The notes under the pieces are model-generated. The model worked only from the letters and a program-made list of their open reading frames with translations. It made no database searches and had not been told where the DNA came from. 34,906 bases of DNA from Bacteroidia bacterium. Its GTDB lineage: Bacteria > Bacteroidota > Bacteroidia > Bacteroidales > Paludibacteraceae. Positions 1 to 8,675 of this stretch are shown piece by piece. A program made the translations under genes and the position numbers. Position 1 is the stretch's first letter. Each line of letters begins with the position of its first letter. The stretch lies in the NCBI GenBank assembly GCA_009929375.1, contig SAAO01000039.1, positions 1 to 34,906 of the forward strand, read 5' to 3'.

Positions 1-44
1 TTTGTTCAAAAAATAATTCTCAATTAAACAGCAAAAAACAGGAT

Positions 45-216
45 GCGGATTTAGCTGATTAAACAGATCTACGCTGATAAATAAGAAAGGGATTTTAATC
101 CGGATATTTCGATTAATCGAAACGGATTTTCCTACTTATTGAAAACATCTGCCGTTTTCGAAGAAAACATAATCAGAAATTTATCCGCTAACATCCTCTA
201 AATCAGCTAAATCAGC
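45..216. repeat. Imperfect inverted-repeat element with nested palindromes
   Basis: Arms of 38 nt at 45-82 and 179-216 match as inverted repeats at about 29 of 38 positions; both contain GATTTAGCTGATT and end in ATAAAT. Inside lie a perfect 16-bp palindrome, TTTCGATTAATCGAAA (about 107-122), flanked by AATCCG and CGGATT, and a GAAAAC/GTTTTC hairpin (141-159). No gene lies in 1-298. The GATTTAGCTGATTT type of sequence resembles dispersed repeats I recall from Bacteroidota genomes, so this is probably a degenerate non-coding repeat or small fold-back element. The family assignment is from memory. Confidence 0.55.
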
Positions 217-240
217 GTTTCTATTCTTTCCCGAACACAG

Positions 241-274
241 AAACGGCTGCTTCAGTAAATTGAAGCAGCCGTTT
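241..274 (-). terminator. Hairpin terminator after the OmpH-like gene
   Basis: Perfect 14-bp stem, AAACGGCTGCTTCA at 241-254 with its complement at 261-274, around a 6-nt loop. It starts 24 nt past the stop of the leftward OmpH-like gene. The T-run after the stem is only three bases, so it may be a weak terminator or a protective 3' hairpin. Confidence 0.7.
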
Positions 275-298
275 GCGTTATAAATTTATTTCTGCGGT

Positions 299-904
299 TT
301 ATTTCTTAGCAGCAAAGCGTTCGTTCAGAAGTTTGGTTATTTCCTCTGTAATGTCATAGCCCGGAGTGGCATACAACACATTGTCGCTTGAAGTATTGCT
401 CAGAATCAACTGATATTTTCCATCTTTGTTGTACTCTTTAAGGAACGAGTTAATGGTATCGCGCAGTTCTTCGCTCATTTTCTGCTGAGTTTGCATAAGC
501 TGCTGACTCAACTGTCCGTCGAGTTCCTGAAGTTCCTGCTGACGTTTCATCAAACGGTTTTGTTCCTGTTCTGCACGATCGCGGCTAAGGAATGCATTGT
601 TTTCGAGTTTACGCTGAAACTCGGCCATTTCGTTTTGCAACTGACGGGCTTTGGTATTAATGTTCAAACGTGAATCTTCCTGCTTTTTGATAAGTGATTC
701 GTTAGCATCCTTTGCAAACTGATAGTTGAGCAACAACGAATCGACATTGATATAGGCTATTGGCAAATCCGACATTGAAGTTGAATCGTTTGAAGCCACT
801 TTACGAACACCACCATTAGATGAATCTCCACTGTACACTTTCACAAAAAGAACAATGACTGCAATTGCCAAAACGGCATTTAAAATGAGCGAAAGATTTT
901 TCAT
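299..904 (-). CDS. OmpH/Skp family periplasmic chaperone-like protein
   Basis: This 201-residue protein has a hydrophobic N-terminal segment (about 5-25) acting as a signal anchor, then the Skp/OmpH pattern: a short strand with YINVDSLLLNYQFAKD (about 50-65) and a long charged, Gln-rich coiled coil (about 70-150) that forms the tentacle arms in known Skp structures. The C-terminal part (YQLILSNTSSDNVLYATPGYDIT) matches the usual family end, which returns to the trimerisation core. Family members hold unfolded outer-membrane proteins in the periplasm. Start is ATG at 904. The same-strand small membrane-protein gene lies 109 nt upstream and a hairpin follows the stop. The copy clustered with bamA in many genomes is probably elsewhere, so this may be a paralog. 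Confidence 0.85.
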   Translation of the reverse strand: MKNLSLILNAVLAIAVIVLFVKVYSGDSSNGGVRKVASNDSTSMSDLPIAYINVDSLLLNYQFAKDANESLIKKQEDSRLNINTKARQLQNEMAEFQRKLENNAFLSRDRAEQEQNRLMKRQQELQELDGQLSQQLMQTQQKMSEELRDTINSFLKEYNKDGKYQLILSNTSSDNVLYATPGYDITEEITKLLNERFAAKK

Positions 905-1013
905 TTAAAATAAATGTTTTTTAGATTATAGCATCCAGTCTGCAAACCAAAACCCTGCTTATATTATTCACAAAGCAGTTTTAAAACCGGCAGCTGCATA
1001 CAATATTTTTAGT

Positions 1014-1250
1014 TTAAAACTTTTTGGATATTTCCTCCATCATGTCGGCATTGGTATATCTCTTCACATTTTTCTTCTGAGCTTCTCTGTCCTGCGTGGT
1101 GGCACAATGCACACCTTTCGATTTCAGCGCCTGACTACCACCAATATGTATATTGGGGAACTCACCATTAGGTATAAAGAAAATTCTGAATCCAAGAATT
1201 AAAACACCAATAACCAATAAAATAGCTGATATAATAAATGCTGCAAGCAT
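1014..1250 (-). CDS. Small conserved membrane protein of unknown function
   Basis: This 78-residue protein has one N-terminal membrane segment (about residues 3-27, rich in I, L and V), then a short soluble tail with FPNIHIGGSQALKSKGVHC, one cysteine, and a charged end. I recall similar unannotated small proteins in Bacteroidota carrying an FPN-H-GGN-AL---G--C-QSQD pattern, so it looks like a real conserved gene, but I know no function. Start is ATG at 1250. A TATCTTTG box lies about 24 nt upstream on the same strand (1274-1281). It reads toward the OmpH-like gene and may share its transcript. The C-terminal tail is probably cytoplasmic by the positive-inside rule; this is an inference. Confidence 0.7.
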   Translation of the reverse strand: MLAAFIISAILLVIGVLILGFRIFFIPNGEFPNIHIGGSQALKSKGVHCATTQDREAQKKNVKRYTNADMMEEISKKF

Positions 1251-1586
1251 AATAGTCTGAATTAAATTTCATGCAAAGATAATTTTTTTGCCACAGTTCA
1301 GTACTTGTTGCTTTCTTTTTTTAGGAATTTGTACTTTTTGTTTACGATTTTAACGATATTTTAGATTAATGTCCGTTCAAATACATTTTTAAGATGCATT
1401 TATTAAAAATATCAATAAAACGACAGCCAGGACTGCCAGATCATACCCGCTGCCTTTGTTATTCAATTCCCGAAAAGCACCAAAGACTGGCGACGGTCAC
1501 CATAAGCCACAATAGTTTGTCATCCCGACTAGGGGGAGATATACAAACAACTCTTCATGTACAAAAATGAGGATTGCAATCAGGTT
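1251..1586. other. Gene-free spacer with promoter box and repeat fragment
   Basis: This spacer separates the 78-residue membrane-protein gene from the end of the TonB receptor gene. A minus-strand TATCTTTG box (1274-1281) fits the promoter of the small gene. The part from about 1420 to 1545 is more GC-rich than its flanks and holds TTGTCATCCCGACTAG (from 1517), which resembles one arm of a dispersed Bacteroidota repeat. No credible ORF or RNA gene was seen. Confidence 0.5.
1274..1281 (-). promoter_or_regulatory. Putative -7 box (TATCTTTG) for the small membrane-protein gene
   Basis: An exact match to the Bacteroidota TAnnTTTG element on the minus strand, 23 nt before the ATG at 1250. No clear TTTG lies at the expected -33 spacing, so support is from one box only. 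Confidence 0.45.
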
Positions 1587-4064
1587 TTATTTAAAATCCA
1601 CTATGATTTTAATATTATACTGCCTTTTGGTAAGATAGTTGGGCACTGCATATTGCTGATTGTAAATATCGGAAACCCAGTAATAAGAGTTCACGTTTGC
1701 AAAATCGAACAAATTCAGCACTTCGGCATTGATCCAGATATTTTTGAAATGACGGAAGAAAGGACGCTCCATGATTTTATCGTCGCCCGAAGCCAGTACG
1801 CGCGAAGCTCCGATATCGAAACGACGATATGCAGGCGCACGGAAGGCGGATTTAAACTGCGGATTGCGTGGCGTACTTTGCGGCAGTCCGTCCGACCACA
1901 CACCTCTCAGCTGCACCTTATATTTCGGATTGTTGGGCCAGTAATCCTGAAACATTACCGAAAACACATAACGTTGCTCATTAGGCCGCGAAATCCAGCC
2001 GGGATACACCGTTTCAGTTCCAGTGGCATTGTTATTTTCGTCGAAAATTGTTTTCTGATACGAATCACCCAGAATATCCTCTCGCGAATCCATAAGCGAC
2101 AGATTTATCCACGAATCGGTGCCTGGCACAAGTTCACCAAAAAGCTTAAAGTCTACACCTGCAGTGTAAGCCACCGCATCGTTTTCGCCCGAATAACGGA
2201 TACGCACATTGTCGACCGTATAACTTATCACCCGATCGACAAGTTTCAGATAAGTTTCGGTCGTAAATTTAAACGGCCTGCCCCACGCTCTGAAATAATG
2301 GTCGCCACCCAATACAAAATGAGCCGAACGCTGCGCTTTTATATTTTTGTTGAGCGCCACAGTGACATTGCCATTGGCATCGCTTACTGTATCGCGCAAT
2401 TCTTTGTAAAATGGCGACTGATAATACAAACCCGTAGCAAAGCGGAAGCTGAAATCTTTTTCCCAATGTGGCAAATAAGCCACTGACACGCGCGGACTGG
2501 CAAAAAACTCATTATTATAGCTCCAGTGACTCGCACGCACACCGGCGGTTACCGTAAGCATACCTTTTTCAAAATTATTGCGCCATGTATCCTGCACAAA
2601 AGCCGACGAACGAAGCGATGGAAGCGTTGTGGTGGATCGCATGTTGTAATACAGCTCCACAGCCTGATCGTTGAAAGGAAGCGAATAGCCGGCCGAATCG
2701 CGCCACTCCCATTCACTGATCACATCCGTAATTTTCTCAAACTGCAACTGAGCGCCCCAGCGTAGCTGATGATTTCCGGTTTTGGTTTCGCCATTATGCC
2801 CTATATTTGCCACTGTTGCATTCAGTTTATTTCGGGCATGTTGATGATATTTTCCAATGCCCAGAGTAGCACCTTTTTTATCCTCGGCATTCAAATCGGT
2901 TTTTACTTCGCCAAGCGTATATTCGCCCAAAATATCATAGGTTTCACTTTCGTTGGTCTGAAATGCCGAAGCTGTAAGCGTGAGTTTTGTATTTTTACGG
3001 GGCTGATAGTTCAGCGACAAAGCTCCGAAAGAAGTACGAAACAGGTCTTTTTCCGAGCCTTCAAAAGACACAGTCAGATTGCGGGCTGTTTGATAAGTCC
3101 CGAATGAAGTACTTTGTGTATCAGGAAAAAATTCGTATTTATTTTGCGAAAAATTCCCAAGAAAAGTAATATCCCATTTCGTACTTAGCTGATAAGTAAT
3201 ATATGTCTGATAATCGACAAATGACGGACGATATTCACCTTTGGTGTCGAGCGTTCCAAGCAGATACGAAGCCGTTTTATAACGAATCCCGTGCATCTGT
3301 GTAAGTTTCTTATTAGCGGCACCCAAATAAGCCGAAGCTCCGAGCAAACTAATCGAAGCCGATGCCTCAAAAGCTTCCGGCTTTTTATACTGAATATCAA
3401 GTACCGACGAAAGCTTATCGCCAAAACGCGCTTCGAAACCTCCTGCCGAAAAGCCCAGACTTTTCACCATATCAGGATTCACAAAACTCAAACCTTCCTG
3501 CTGTCCGGCACGAATCAGCAAAGGGCGATAAATCTCTGTACCATTTACATATACAATATTTTCGTCGAAATTACCACCGCGCACATTATACTGAGAACTC
3601 AGCTCATTGTTTTGGCTTACTCCCGCAAAAGTAATCAGCAGCGATTCGATATTACCCGAAGTATTGGGCATAAGGCGATAACGTGAGGGATCGACATAAT
3701 CGATGGTGGACGATTGCCGGCGCTGTGCAATTACATCGAAATCCTTTATTTCTTTCGCAATAACAGGCAATTCAACCGTTATGGCCAGAGTTTTCTGAGT
3801 GGGGTAAATGGTGTGGCGAAGCGTTTCGTAGCCCAGCATCGAAAACACGATAGTGGCTGAATCGGCTATATCCGTATTGAGTTCATAATATCCGTTCTGG
3901 TTGGTAGAAGTACCTGTGGAAGTATTATCGATGTAGACATTAGCCAGTTCAATACCGCGGTTGTTTGTATCGATGACATAGCCATAGACCCTGACTTTGT
4001 TTTGCGAAAAACCAATCAGCGACAACAGCAAAAGCACAAACAACAAACGGTATTTTATATGCAT
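1587..4064 (-). CDS. TonB-dependent outer-membrane receptor with carboxypeptidase-like N-terminal domain
   Basis: About 825 residues. A signal peptide ends near FSQ. A CarboxypepD_reg-like beta-sandwich follows (about 25-105: VYGYVIDTNNRGIELANVYI, later GYYELNT and LGYETL), then a plug domain (about 115-230) with the typical YNVRGGNFDENIVYVNG stretch, and a large beta-barrel rich in aromatic strand ends. The annotated start is the ATG at 4064, because the longer frame begins with TTG. Such receptors take up ligands too large for porins using TonB-ExbBD energy. No SusD partner, peptidase or siderophore genes are adjacent, so the substrate cannot be inferred. The 5' region holds a 236-bp fold-back repeat. 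The gene appears monocistronic. Confidence 0.9.
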   Translation of the reverse strand: MHIKYRLLFVLLLLSLIGFSQNKVRVYGYVIDTNNRGIELANVYIDNTSTGTSTNQNGYYELNTDIADSATIVFSMLGYETLRHTIYPTQKTLAITVELPVIAKEIKDFDVIAQRRQSSTIDYVDPSRYRLMPNTSGNIESLLITFAGVSQNNELSSQYNVRGGNFDENIVYVNGTEIYRPLLIRAGQQEGLSFVNPDMVKSLGFSAGGFEARFGDKLSSVLDIQYKKPEAFEASASISLLGASAYLGAANKKLTQMHGIRYKTASYLLGTLDTKGEYRPSFVDYQTYITYQLSTKWDITFLGNFSQNKYEFFPDTQSTSFGTYQTARNLTVSFEGSEKDLFRTSFGALSLNYQPRKNTKLTLTASAFQTNESETYDILGEYTLGEVKTDLNAEDKKGATLGIGKYHQHARNKLNATVANIGHNGETKTGNHQLRWGAQLQFEKITDVISEWEWRDSAGYSLPFNDQAVELYYNMRSTTTLPSLRSSAFVQDTWRNNFEKGMLTVTAGVRASHWSYNNEFFASPRVSVAYLPHWEKDFSFRFATGLYYQSPFYKELRDTVSDANGNVTVALNKNIKAQRSAHFVLGGDHYFRAWGRPFKFTTETYLKLVDRVISYTVDNVRIRYSGENDAVAYTAGVDFKLFGELVPGTDSWINLSLMDSREDILGDSYQKTIFDENNNATGTETVYPGWISRPNEQRYVFSVMFQDYWPNNPKYKVQLRGVWSDGLPQSTPRNPQFKSAFRAPAYRRFDIGASRVLASGDDKIMERPFFRHFKNIWINAEVLNLFDFANVNSYYWVSDIYNQQYAVPNYLTKRQYNIKIIVDFK

Positions 4065-4087
4065 AAATTTCAAAACTCAATAACCAT

Positions 4088-4323
4088 TATATAAGTTACA
4101 TAAACACATAGTTGCACAATAGTTTCTCACTGGTTTTATATTTAAAGAAAGAGCACATAGTTGTGAAATAACAAGTTATTTCACGTAGCCTGATCGAACT
4201 TAACGGTTTGTTGAGTTTGAAAGTAAATGTTTTTAAACATTTACAGCTATGTGTTCTTCTTCTCAATAGTTCTAAAAATAAATTCTATTGTGTCACTATG
4301 TGGTTAAATATCTAACTTGTATA
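4088..4323. repeat. 236-bp fold-back (MITE-like) element upstream of the TonB receptor
   Basis: Two arms of about 76-80 nt (4088-4163 and 4244-4323) are imperfect inverted repeats: both carry ATAAGTTA/TAACTTGT ends, CACATAG/CTATGTG motifs twice, and CACAATAG/CTATTGTG. Between them are two perfect hairpins of equal design, each with 10-bp arms and a 2-nt centre: GTGAAATAAC...GTTATTTCAC (4163-4184) and GTAAATGTTT...AAACATTTAC (4223-4244). No ORF is present. The layout suggests a non-autonomous miniature element or a degenerate dispersed repeat. No clear target-site duplication was seen. It starts 24 nt upstream of the receptor ATG and would be in its leader if transcription begins near 4340. 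Confidence 0.65.
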
Positions 4324-4344
4324 AATTCTAATAATTTGCAGCGG

Positions 4345-4372
4345 CAAAAGTAATACTCTGCCGTCATTCAAA
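4345..4372 (-). promoter_or_regulatory. Possible promoter of the TonB receptor gene
   Basis: The minus strand has TACTTTTG (4345-4352), a TAnnTTTG match, with TTTG 16 nt further upstream (4369-4372), somewhat closer than the usual 19. If used, the transcript leader would contain the whole 4088-4323 fold-back element. Confidence 0.3.
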
Positions 4373-4417
4373 CTATTTTTAAACGCTAAAATACCGGGAT
4401 TATTTTTTTGATTTGCA

Positions 4418-4454
4418 AAAAATGCTGCAAAACCCCAGGTCGTGCAGCATTTTT
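4418..4454 (-). terminator. Rho-independent terminator after purM
   Basis: A 12-bp stem, AAAAATGCTGCA with its complement at 4443-4454, around a 13-nt loop; the stem itself supplies the T-run on both strands. It lies 65 nt past the purM stop and probably ends the malQ-purM transcript. Confidence 0.75.
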
Positions 4455-4518
4455 CGGATAAAATAATGTTCAGAAACATCTAACACATGAAACAGAACAC
4501 ATTCGAACAGACCAAATA

Positions 4519-5736
4519 TCAATATTCAAATCTGCCGAATTCGCTTTCAATCACGAGCTCTTTCTTGTCGGATGCTTCGCAATAACCCACAATCTGAGCA
4601 TCAATGCCAAACGATTGAGATATTTCAATTACTTTTTCGGCATGTTCCTTTGGAAGATATACTTCCAGACGGTGTCCCATATTAAACACTTTGTACATTT
4701 CCTTCCATGATGTTCCCGATTCTTCATGAATCAGGCGGAACAGTGGCGGTACCGGGAACATATTGTTTTTCACCACTTTCAGATTTTCAACAAAATGCAG
4801 AATTTTGGTTTGCGCACCCCCTGAGCAATGCACCATTCCGTGAATGTGCGGACGCAGTTCAGCTAGTAATTTCTTCACCACCGGTGCATAAGTACGCGTC
4901 GCCGACAACACCAGCTTACCTGCATTCAGTTCGGTTCCTTCCACCGCATCGGTTAGTTTACGCGAACCCGAGTAAGCCAGATCGGATGGAATTCCCGCAT
5001 CGAAGCTTTCCGGATATTTTGCAGCCAGATAATTGGCAAACACATCATGACGGGCCGAAGTAAGTCCGTTACTGCCCATTCCGCCGTTATACTCTTTTTC
5101 GTAAGTTGCTTGTCCGCTCGACGAAAGTCCGACAATCACATCACCCGGACGGATATTGGCGTTATCGATCACATCTGAGCGTTTCATGCGACAGGTCACA
5201 GTGCTGTCGACAATAATGGTGCGAACAAGATCGCCCACATCGGCAGTTTCACCTCCTGTAGGATAGATATTTACGCCCATTGTAGCCAACTCGGCTACCA
5301 GTTCATTTGTTCCGTTGATAATGGCAGAAATTACTTCACCCGGAATCAGGTTTTTATTACGTCCGATGGTCGACGAAAGTAAGATATTATCAGTAGCACC
5401 CACACACAACAAGTCGTCAATATTCATGATCAGCGCATCCTGAGCAATTCCCTTCCACACCGACAAATCGCCTGTTTCTTTCCAGTAAATATAGGCCAGC
5501 GCCGATTTTGTTCCTGCACCATCGGCATGCATAATATTGCAATACTCAGAATCGTTACCCAGATAATCCGGAATTATTTTACAAAAAGCTTTGGGATAAA
5601 GTCCTTTGTCGGTATTTTTAATAGCATTGTGTACATCTTCTTTCGAAGCCGACACACCACGCAAATTATAACGTTCATTGTTACCCCCAGCTCCTGAAGC
5701 CGGATTATTTTTGGCATTGTTCTCAATAATATCCAT
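4519..5736 (-). CDS. purM: Phosphoribosylformylglycinamidine cyclo-ligase (AIR synthase)
   Basis: The 405-residue product matches PurM, which closes the imidazole ring of formylglycinamidine ribonucleotide with ATP in purine synthesis. Visible family marks are HADGAGTKSALA (nucleotide and substrate loop), the DALIMNIDDLLCVGA helix region, PTGGETADVGDLV, DVIVGLSSSGQAT, and the C-terminal IHGMVHCSGGAQTKI and FNMGHRLEVY stretches. The size is somewhat larger than the roughly 345 residues of the E. coli enzyme, as is usual in Bacteroidota. The start is ATG at 5736; a longer frame opens only with TTG at 5799. It follows malQ by 59 nt on the same strand, with no other purine gene nearby. Confidence 0.93.
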   Translation of the reverse strand: MDIIENNAKNNPASGAGGNNERYNLRGVSASKEDVHNAIKNTDKGLYPKAFCKIIPDYLGNDSEYCNIMHADGAGTKSALAYIYWKETGDLSVWKGIAQDALIMNIDDLLCVGATDNILLSSTIGRNKNLIPGEVISAIINGTNELVAELATMGVNIYPTGGETADVGDLVRTIIVDSTVTCRMKRSDVIDNANIRPGDVIVGLSSSGQATYEKEYNGGMGSNGLTSARHDVFANYLAAKYPESFDAGIPSDLAYSGSRKLTDAVEGTELNAGKLVLSATRTYAPVVKKLLAELRPHIHGMVHCSGGAQTKILHFVENLKVVKNNMFPVPPLFRLIHEESGTSWKEMYKVFNMGHRLEVYLPKEHAEKVIEISQSFGIDAQIVGYCEASDKKELVIESEFGRFEY

Positions 5737-5795
5737 AATATTCTGTATTTGTAGATTGCAATTGTAAAACCTGACTACTGTGGCAGATCGTAAAT

Positions 5796-8492
5796 TCAAA
5801 AATCTCTTAACCTTCCCGTTTCTTCTATCATTTCACGTATCTTTTTGTTGAATTTATCTTCTTTCAACAATTTTTCGAGCGGAATATGCATGCGGTAACA
5901 CCAGAAGTTACGCGGATTGCTCGGCACGTTGATACGTTCGGCAAACGGATGCTGCAACCATAGTTTCGATTCCACAGCTATCCAGTCCTGCCACGGAAGT
6001 ATCACCCACATAGCGCCGGATTGCAAATGCTGATCGACAATTTTCTCAGCAATCCACTGCTCACATTTTTCAGGTGCAGGCCCGGGCATTCCCAGCGCAC
6101 GATTGTAAAAACGTTGTGTCAGCGCCGGATCTTCTTCCCACCATGCTCTGATCGGATTCATATCGTGCGTGGAAGTGGTACAGACCGAACGGTAAGGCGC
6201 ATCGGCCGGCATAGCAAATTCAGCATTCGGCTTTTTGGGCATTCGCTGTATTTCGAGACTCAGAATTTCGAGGGCATTCATCACATCCGGAACCGAATCG
6301 GGCACCATACCCAAATCCTCGCCGCAAACCAGCATTTTGGTAGCCGATATCAGCGCAGGCAATTTTTTCATCGCCTGTTGTTTCCAGAATTCATTATGAC
6401 GGTGATAGAAATAATCCACATAAATCTTGTCGAGCAGGCAACGTGTTTCATCATTCAAATCGCGGAAAGAGGCTGAACTATGCATCGAAATGCGCGGATG
6501 AAATCTCTCGGGATCTCGCTGATCACGCAGAAAAAGCACTTCACAGTGAAGCATATAAAGTCCATCGCGAATCAGCACTTCCTTGTTTCCGAAATTATAA
6601 CCCAGACTTGCAAAATGTGCTTCAACTTTCTTTTGCGTATCAAATTCGGGTTTGAACTTATAATTCTGCCAGCCATCGGGCAACAGATATTCGCGAATCA
6701 CATCATCGGTATATTTTCCAAACTGGGCATAGAGTACATGTTCCTTCAGATAAGGCTTCAGATAACGCTCTTCGTCCCACCAAAGTCCGTGTTCCTCCAG
6801 TTCCTTACGGGTAAAAGGCAATGCCGGATGAAAACTTCCTGTAAGTCCCCACACATCGTTTACGGGTATTTCCCAGATTCGGAAAAAGCCCAGAATATGA
6901 TCAATACGATACGCATCGAAATACTCAGCAAGTTTTTGGAAACGTTTTTTCCACCACTGATATCCATCTTTTTCCATCAGTTCCCAGTTATAAGTCGGGA
7001 AACCCCAGTTCTGGCCGGTGGCAGAAAAATCATCGGGCGGTGCTCCGGCCTGTACCTGCGTATTGAAAAGTTCAGGATCGACCCACGCGTCCACACTTCG
7101 CGGACTTACTCCAATCGGTATATCGCCTTTGATCACCACGCCACGTTCGCGTGCATACTCGTGCACTTCGCTGAGTTGCTTATGCAAATGAAACTGCAGG
7201 AAGTAATAAATTCCGATTTCGTCGAAGTAAGGACGTTTCGGAGAAGTAAGTTCTTCAATGGCAGCTTTGTTGTAGACACCAAATTCGGGCCATTTGCCAA
7301 ATTCCGGTGTTCTGAATTTATCGCGCAAATACGAAAATGCAGCGTAGGGCACTAACCATTCACGGTTTTTCTCAAAAAAAGCATTGTATTCGGGCGAGGC
7401 AAAAATCTTTTTACTTTCGGCAGGATATATCTCTTTGAAATACTCCCACTTCACATTCATCACATTCTGATAATCGGAAAAAGTACGTTCGTTGAGTTCG
7501 GCTTTTTTGGCCAGATAATATTCTTTGCGCTCTTTCGATTTTATTTTTCCTGTTTTCTCAGGACTTAAATATATGGGGTGCAGCGCATAAACCGATACTG
7601 CATTGTAAGGATACGAATCGTAATTAGTATGATAAAGAATTGTATCGTTGATAGGAAGCGTTTGGATAAGTTTCTGACCCGTTTTTACAGCCCAGTCCAC
7701 CATTAATTTCAAATCCTCGAATTCCCCTGTACCAAAACTGTTTTTGCTTCGAAGCGAGAACACAGGAATGGCCACACCAGCTCCTTTCCACGAAGAAATC
7801 GTGCGCTGAAAATGTTCATCGGAAACAATGGTGTGGTGTTCATTATCTGCAAATGTAAGTTTTCGGTTCGGTCCTCCGCCCCAGGCCAAAACCTCATCGG
7901 TAGCAGTATCCACAATCAGGTACTTATACTCGAGTGGGAAAGTCATTTTGCGGGTATCGAGACATATTTCCCAAACCGGATAAGCACTTTCGTCCATTCG
8001 GACCTTTTTGCTCACATCCCAGTTTCCGAGAGCGTCCTGATTTCCGACTACAGCAAAATGCCTGCCGGGCTCCATTTGTATACAATTGAGCCTGAGCACA
8101 AGATTACCTTTGCAGATCGGGTTGCTATCGATAACTGTTCGCTTGAAAAAAATGTCGGAGAAAACCGTGGTCGCAAAAGGGCTATCGCCATAAGGTCCCC
8201 GCCAGTTATCGAGCACATGAACAACTTCTTTATCTTTGGGGAAATTTATTTTGCGGGGTTCACCGTATTCGTAAAACAGTATTTCGCGTGTATTCTTAAC
8301 TGCATAACGGTAAAAAAGAGGAGTATTTCCGGAGTTTTCAATCGTAACCGACCACTCCATTTTTTCGTTGCATTGCATGTCGATACAGCGACCGGCAAAG
8401 CGCTGATCATTGCCGGGAGATAATAAAACCAGACCAAGGGTTTGCCCCCATTCTGTTTTATAATGAACATTAAATTGTATTGTCATAAACAT
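5796..8492 (-). CDS. malQ: 4-alpha-glucanotransferase (GH77, DPE2-like) with two N-terminal starch-binding domains
   Basis: This 898-residue protein begins with two CBM20-like beta domains (about 1-110 and 120-235, the second with AVVGNQDALGNWD), followed by a GH77 barrel. Catalytic positions are visible: Asp531 in RIDHILGFFRIWEIP (nucleophile), Glu725 in CGEDLGMVPDSV (acid/base) and Asp777 in STHDMNPIRAWW. GH77 enzymes move alpha-1,4-glucan segments between maltodextrins or onto glucose in the cytoplasm. The tandem CBM20 layout is that of plant DPE2 and its Bacteroidota homologs, which handle maltose and larger glucans. No signal peptide is seen. ATG at 8492 and ATG at 8486 (MTIQFNVHY) are both possible starts. 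It is followed by purM, with which it may be co-transcribed. Confidence 0.93.
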   Translation of the reverse strand: MFMTIQFNVHYKTEWGQTLGLVLLSPGNDQRFAGRCIDMQCNEKMEWSVTIENSGNTPLFYRYAVKNTREILFYEYGEPRKINFPKDKEVVHVLDNWRGPYGDSPFATTVFSDIFFKRTVIDSNPICKGNLVLRLNCIQMEPGRHFAVVGNQDALGNWDVSKKVRMDESAYPVWEICLDTRKMTFPLEYKYLIVDTATDEVLAWGGGPNRKLTFADNEHHTIVSDEHFQRTISSWKGAGVAIPVFSLRSKNSFGTGEFEDLKLMVDWAVKTGQKLIQTLPINDTILYHTNYDSYPYNAVSVYALHPIYLSPEKTGKIKSKERKEYYLAKKAELNERTFSDYQNVMNVKWEYFKEIYPAESKKIFASPEYNAFFEKNREWLVPYAAFSYLRDKFRTPEFGKWPEFGVYNKAAIEELTSPKRPYFDEIGIYYFLQFHLHKQLSEVHEYARERGVVIKGDIPIGVSPRSVDAWVDPELFNTQVQAGAPPDDFSATGQNWGFPTYNWELMEKDGYQWWKKRFQKLAEYFDAYRIDHILGFFRIWEIPVNDVWGLTGSFHPALPFTRKELEEHGLWWDEERYLKPYLKEHVLYAQFGKYTDDVIREYLLPDGWQNYKFKPEFDTQKKVEAHFASLGYNFGNKEVLIRDGLYMLHCEVLFLRDQRDPERFHPRISMHSSASFRDLNDETRCLLDKIYVDYFYHRHNEFWKQQAMKKLPALISATKMLVCGEDLGMVPDSVPDVMNALEILSLEIQRMPKKPNAEFAMPADAPYRSVCTTSTHDMNPIRAWWEEDPALTQRFYNRALGMPGPAPEKCEQWIAEKIVDQHLQSGAMWVILPWQDWIAVESKLWLQHPFAERINVPSNPRNFWCYRMHIPLEKLLKEDKFNKKIREMIEETGRLRDF

Positions 8493-8587
8493 CTTTAGAA
8501 AAAATGCATTTACAACAGCCCCGGAAACTGAATATTCACTACATATTCATTTTGAGAAGCAAGCGGATAAATGCCTTAGGTTTAGCG

Positions 8588-8595
8588 CAAATTTA
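8588..8595 (-). promoter_or_regulatory. Putative -7 box (TAAATTTG) upstream of malQ
   Basis: An exact TAnnTTTG match on the minus strand, 95 nt upstream of the malQ ATG. A good TTTG at -33 is not evident. It is the only such box between tRNA-Cys and malQ. Confidence 0.35.
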
Positions 8596-8675
8596 CAATA
8601 AAGTTCCGTTAGTGAACGCTGAAATCACATACATCAAAAAAAATGATTGCAAACGATTGAAACGATTGAAACAGT

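Noticed and set aside
1557-2486. 309-codon open frame on the plus strand antisense to the TonB receptor gene
   Set aside because: It lies inside a clearly recognisable receptor barrel on the other strand, has no family features, and its composition is that of a reverse-strand shadow.
5737-5799. Longer purM start overlapping malQ
   Set aside because: The longer frame opens with TTG and the added residues do not look like PurM; ATG at 5736 fits.
6480-7355. 291-codon plus-strand frame antisense to malQ
   Set aside because: The minus strand encodes the conserved GH77 catalytic region here, including Asp531; the antisense frame resembles no known protein.
8651-8672. Tandem AAACGATTG copies as a regulatory iteron array
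   Set aside because: Only two and a half copies, next to a terminator, with no replication gene nearby; probably a simple-sequence slip.
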